This document shows positions 30,373-33,223 of a stretch of DNA of 33,223 nucleotides, in pieces. The translations under genes were made by a program, and so were the position numbers. The stretch comes from Thermocaproicibacter sp002410755 (GTDB lineage: Bacteria; Bacillota; Clostridia; Oscillospirales; Acutalibacteraceae). The stretch lies in contig DAITDU010000016.1 of the NCBI GenBank assembly GCA_036839715.1, positions 1-33,223 on the forward strand. The letters are read 5' to 3'. The notes beneath the pieces were generated by a model, which saw only the letters and a program-made list of their open reading frames with translations, was not told where the DNA came from and ran no database searches. How positions within the stretch are numbered: position 1 is the first letter of the stretch; the number at the start of each line of letters is the position of its first letter.

Positions 30373-32703
30373 ATGATGATAATGTGTTCCAATTGCCACA
30401 AAAGGCCGGCGGTAGTATTTGTATCACCGACGGGAAATATGAAAGACAGTCAAGGCCTTTGTCTTGTCTGTGCCAAAAAGTTAGGAATTAAGCCGGTCAA
30501 TGATTTCTTGGATCAGATGGGCATTACGGATGACCAGCTTGAGGCGATGGAGAGTGAACTGGGGGAAATTTTGAATAATGGGCAAAGCCCTGATCCTGAT
30601 GAGAACAGCGGTGATGACGCGAAAAATAGTGGAAATGCACTGAGCGGCTTTATGCCAGGCGGAGCTGCTACAATGCCGTTCCTTCAGAATGTCCAGAGTT
30701 CATATCCCGGTGCCAATGATTTTCAAGGTCAGACTCAGAGTAATGGAGCTTCAGTGAACGAGGTGCAGGCAAAGCATAAGACGAAACGCAGACACTTAAA
30801 TGCTTATTGTACTGACTTGACTGCAAAGGCTAGGGCAGGTGCGATTGACGTTGTAGTCGGCCGTGAAAAAGAAATTGAGCGCGTTGTTCAAATTCTATGC
30901 CGCCGTACAAAGAATAATCCATGCCTGATTGGCGAGCCTGGCGTTGGGAAAACTGCTGTTGCGGAAGGGCTTGCCACCCGCATTGCAAAAGGGAATGTTC
31001 CATTCGCGCTAAAAAAGAAAGAGATTCACCTTTTGGATCTTACAGCGCTTGTTGCAGGGACTCAGTTCCGTGGCCAGTTTGAAAGCCGTATTAAAGGTCT
31101 GCTTGATGAAATTAAAACAGAAGGAAACATTATTCTCTTTATTGATGAAGTTCACAATCTTGTTGGAACTGGGGACGCCGAAGGCTCTATGAATGCTGCA
31201 AACATTTTAAAGCCTGCACTTTCCCGCGGAGAGATTCAGGTGATTGGTGCCACAACATTTGAAGAATACCGCAAGTATATCGAAAAGGACGCAGCTCTAG
31301 AGCGCCGCTTTCAGCCGGTTACCATTGCGGAGCCTTCCATTCAGGATAGTGTCCGTATTCTTATCGGTATTAAGTCGTACTATGAAAATTATCACCGCGT
31401 CCACGTTTCCAATCAAATTATAAAGCGTATCGTTACCCTTTCTGAACGGTATATCAACGACCGGTATCTGCCAGATAAGGCGATCGATTTGCTGGATGAA
31501 TCCTGTGCCTGTGCAGCCCTTCGGAATCAATCCATGGAAGAATATGATGATGTCCATGAGCATCTTGATGGTCTGCGCGAAGAAGAAGACCAGATGACGG
31601 CCGGAGGAATGGTGCCGGATTACGAGAAACTTGCGGAGATTCGCACCGATATTTCCAAGCTTGATGCCAAAGAAAAACTGCTTGCTCCAGCTGCGCTTGG
31701 GATGCAAGTGGAAGACCAGGATGTTGCCCGTGTCATTGAGCTTTGGACAGGAATCCCTGCAAGTCGTATCCAGGAGAGTGAACTGAAAAAGCTTGCTAGC
31801 CTTGAAACTGTGCTGAATCAGAAGATCATCGGCCAGAAAGAGGCTGTTGCAGCCGTAGCGGCGGCAATCCGCCGGAATCGGGTGCAAATCAGTCCGCGCC
31901 GCAGACCGGCCTCCTTCATCTTTGTTGGCCCTACAGGCGTGGGAAAAACAGAACTTGTGAAGGTCCTTGCAAAAGAACTGTTTGATACGCCGGAAACGCT
32001 AATCCGCCTCGATATGTCAGAGTATATGGAAAAGTATTCGGTTTCAAGAATTATTGGCTCTCCGCCGGGCTATGTTGGCTATGACGAAGCCGGGCAGCTA
32101 ACGGAAAAAGTGCGCCGCCGCCCATACTCAGTTGTGCTGTTTGATGAGATTGAGAAGGCGCATCCGGATGTCATGAATATACTGCTTCAGATTTTGGATG
32201 AAGGACATATCACGGATGCTCATGGCCGTAATGTTAATTTTGAGAATACAGTAATTGTGATGACATCAAATGCAGGCAGTGAACACAAAGAAGGTGCTTT
32301 AGGCTTTGCACGCACCGAGGCTGATGCCAGTCGTGAAAAGGCGTTAAAAGCTCTGTCGGAATTTCTGCGCCCTGAGTTTCTCAGCCGCGTGGATGAAACA
32401 ATCGTGTTCCGGCAACTGGATGTCAATGACTTTGAAAAAGTAGCCCATTTGATGCTGAATGAGTATGTTGTTTCGCTACAGGAGCGCAACGTCAGGCTTG
32501 TTTATGATGATAAGGCGACTTTCTGGCTTGCCCGCCATTCGATTGGTGGGAAGAGCGGTGCACGTGACCTGCGGAATCTGATTCGCCGTGAAGTGGAAGA
32601 CCGGATTGCATCTTTGATGATTGAAAACTGTGATGAGCAGATTTTGGGGATTTCTATAACAGCGGAAGAAGAAAAGGGGATTATTGTAAGCTGTCTGAAG
32701 TAA
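30373..32703 (+). CDS. clpE: ClpE-type AAA+ ATP-dependent protease ATPase subunit
   Basis: This 776-aa two-ring unfoldase has an N-terminal zinc finger C5-x2-C8 ... C30-x2-C33 instead of tandem Clp_N repeats, the feature that defines ClpE. A linker of about 100 residues follows. AAA-1 has Walker A near 187-195 (GEPGVGKTA) and FIDEVHNLVG. A middle region near 390-440 has UVR/coiled-coil character. AAA-2 has Walker A near 519 (GPTGVGKTE), LFDEIEKAHPDV and the ClpP-docking loop LGF at 643-645, so it should feed ClpP. The linker is longer than in Bacillus ClpE (about 700 aa total). It translates from AGAAGTGATT, the same extended ribosome site as the MFS gene. ClpC is the less likely alternative. 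Confidence 0.87.
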   Translation: MMIMCSNCHKRPAVVFVSPTGNMKDSQGLCLVCAKKLGIKPVNDFLDQMGITDDQLEAMESELGEILNNGQSPDPDENSGDDAKNSGNALSGFMPGGAATMPFLQNVQSSYPGANDFQGQTQSNGASVNEVQAKHKTKRRHLNAYCTDLTAKARAGAIDVVVGREKEIERVVQILCRRTKNNPCLIGEPGVGKTAVAEGLATRIAKGNVPFALKKKEIHLLDLTALVAGTQFRGQFESRIKGLLDEIKTEGNIILFIDEVHNLVGTGDAEGSMNAANILKPALSRGEIQVIGATTFEEYRKYIEKDAALERRFQPVTIAEPSIQDSVRILIGIKSYYENYHRVHVSNQIIKRIVTLSERYINDRYLPDKAIDLLDESCACAALRNQSMEEYDDVHEHLDGLREEEDQMTAGGMVPDYEKLAEIRTDISKLDAKEKLLAPAALGMQVEDQDVARVIELWTGIPASRIQESELKKLASLETVLNQKIIGQKEAVAAVAAAIRRNRVQISPRRRPASFIFVGPTGVGKTELVKVLAKELFDTPETLIRLDMSEYMEKYSVSRIIGSPPGYVGYDEAGQLTEKVRRRPYSVVLFDEIEKAHPDVMNILLQILDEGHITDAHGRNVNFENTVIVMTSNAGSEHKEGALGFARTEADASREKALKALSEFLRPEFLSRVDETIVFRQLDVNDFEKVAHLMLNEYVVSLQERNVRLVYDDKATFWLARHSIGGKSGARDLRNLIRREVEDRIASLMIENCDEQILGISITAEEEKGIIVSCLK

Positions 32704-32755
32704 TAGAAGGAATAGAAGGAAATTCGGTAAAAAAGCAGAAAAGATTGGAGAAAGG

Positions 32756-32785
32756 TTGACAAAGCCTAGTACGCTGTGCTATACT
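32756..32785 (+). promoter_or_regulatory. Promoter of the tRNA operon
   Basis: TTGACA (32756-32761, perfect) and TATACT (32780-32785) are separated by 18 bp and lie 33 bp before the first tRNA. No terminator is seen between the ClpE-type gene and this promoter. Confidence 0.88.
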
Positions 32786-32817
32786 AATAGGCGTCGCTGA
32801 TGTGTGAATGAAGCAAT

Positions 32818-32892
32818 GCGAGTGTAGTTCAGTGGTAGAACTCCAGCCTTCCAAGCAGTGGGCCAGGGGTTCGAGTCCCTTTTGGCGCACCA
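32818..32892 (+). tRNA. tRNA-Gly (TCC)-like, acceptor and anticodon stems mismatched
   Basis: The 5' half is a normal Gly(UCC) sequence: acceptor strand GCGAGTG, D arm GTTC/GAAC with loop GG, anticodon loop CTTCCAA. The T arm AGGGG/CCCTT with TTCGAGT and the encoded CCA are also sound. But the acceptor 3' strand is TTGGCGC, which pairs at only three inner-end positions plus one G-T and leaves A-G, G-G and T-T oppositions. The anticodon stem CCAGC/GCAGT has A-A and C-T mismatches. Length is 75 nt including CCA. It looks like the 5' half of tRNA-Gly joined to the 3' half of another tRNA. It may be a pseudo-tRNA, a real rearrangement or an assembly error. Confidence 0.6.
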
Positions 32893-32906
32893 ATTCAATC
32901 CAATAT

Positions 32907-32984
32907 GGTGGATGTAGCGTAGTTGGTTAACGCGCCAGATTGTGGCTCTGGAGACCGTGGGTTCGAGTCCCACCTTCCACCCCA
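32907..32984 (+). tRNA. tRNA-His (GTG)
   Basis: The anticodon loop TTGTGGC within CCAGA/TCTGG reads His. The extra G at position -1 opposes C73, as required by histidyl-tRNA synthetase, and CCA is encoded. D stem GCGT/ACGC and T stem GTGGG/CCCAC are complete. The acceptor stem has a single T-T mismatch at 6-67. Confidence 0.93.
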
Positions 32985-33019
32985 AAAATTTCTATGCAGC
33001 CGATGCCGTCTTTCAATAA

Positions 33020-33094
33020 TGGGCTGTAGCCAAGGGGTAAGGCAACGGACTTTGACTCCGTTATTCGTAGGTTCAAATCCTGCCAGCCCAGCCA
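33020..33094 (+). tRNA. tRNA-Gln (TTG)
   Basis: Acceptor TGGGCTG/CAGCCCA pairs fully and the anticodon loop CTTTGAC carries TTG. The T stem has one G-T wobble, the discriminator is G and CCA is encoded. The three-pair D stem GCC/GGC is usual for bacterial tRNA-Gln. Confidence 0.94.
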
Positions 33095-33173
33095 AATGCC
33101 TGTCTTTGAGTTCAGTGTTGGGTAGATGTAAAGTTTTGCTTTCCTGACGTTCGGAACGGCTGCAGATTGATAT

Positions 33174-33223
33174 GAATCATTAGCTCAGTCGGTAGAGCAC
33201 CTGACTTTTAATCAGGGTGTCCG
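33174..33223 (+). tRNA. tRNA-Lys (TTT), 5' part
   Basis: Acceptor strand GAATCAT, D arm GCTC/GAGC and anticodon stem CCTGA/TCAGG around CTTTTAA (anticodon TTT) are present. The window ends before the T arm. Confidence 0.9.

Noticed and set aside
32681..33147. Short open frames over the tRNA genes with GLEP- or RDSNP-like peptides
   Set aside because: These are the well-known spurious translations of tRNA genes, mostly antisense, and not proteins.

Overview
The window looks like a chromosomal segment of a spore-forming Clostridia-type Firmicute, perhaps an Oscillospiraceae/Ruminococcaceae relative (a tentative placement). The evidence is spmAB, a SpoIIQ-like M23 protein, an AbrB regulator, a ClpE-type unfoldase, a Firmicutes-type ecfA1-ecfA2-ecfT-truA block, GGAGG-like ribosome sites and moderate GC. 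A 10-N gap at 24057-24066 shows that the source is a draft assembly. No phage, insertion sequence or CRISPR array was seen.

Left part (1-8117): after the 3' half of tRNA-Asn comes a surface-sugar locus. Minus-strand genes encode a WbpD-like N-acetyltransferase, WbpA-like 6-dehydrogenase, WbpB-like 3-dehydrogenase, WbpI-like 2-epimerase, a GT4 glycosyltransferase and a GNAT acetyltransferase. A WbpE-like aminotransferase is divergent on the plus strand. Together they match the known five-enzyme route from UDP-GlcNAc to UDP-2,3-diacetamido-2,3-dideoxymannuronic acid, with one glycosyltransferase that may use it.

Middle (8118-20960): an MFS exporter with a winged-helix regulator, AbrB with an added four-cysteine tail, spmAB, coaX, a DUF378 membrane protein, a Fur-family regulator, a complete urea-type ABC transporter (urtABCDE) with no urease genes in view, a universal stress protein, a SpoIIQ-like membrane endopeptidase and a cyclase-family hydrolase.

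Right part (21051-33223): ruvCAB, an rRNA-type SAM methyltransferase broken by the assembly gap, the ECF energy-coupling module with truA, a DUF5711 membrane protein, cvpA, pgsA, a ClpE-type AAA+ unfoldase, and a tRNA operon (Gly-Gln region: Gly-like, His, Gln, then partial Lys) with a near-consensus promoter. The first tRNA of that operon has a tRNA-Gly(UCC) 5' half but a 3' half that does not pair with it. This is the most anomalous object in the window.

I see no clearly new defence or mobile system. The items most worth a second look are the mismatched tRNA-Gly, the diacetamido-mannuronate locus with its translationally coupled GNAT, the zinc-finger-tailed AbrB, and several unexplained inverted or direct repeats in promoter regions.
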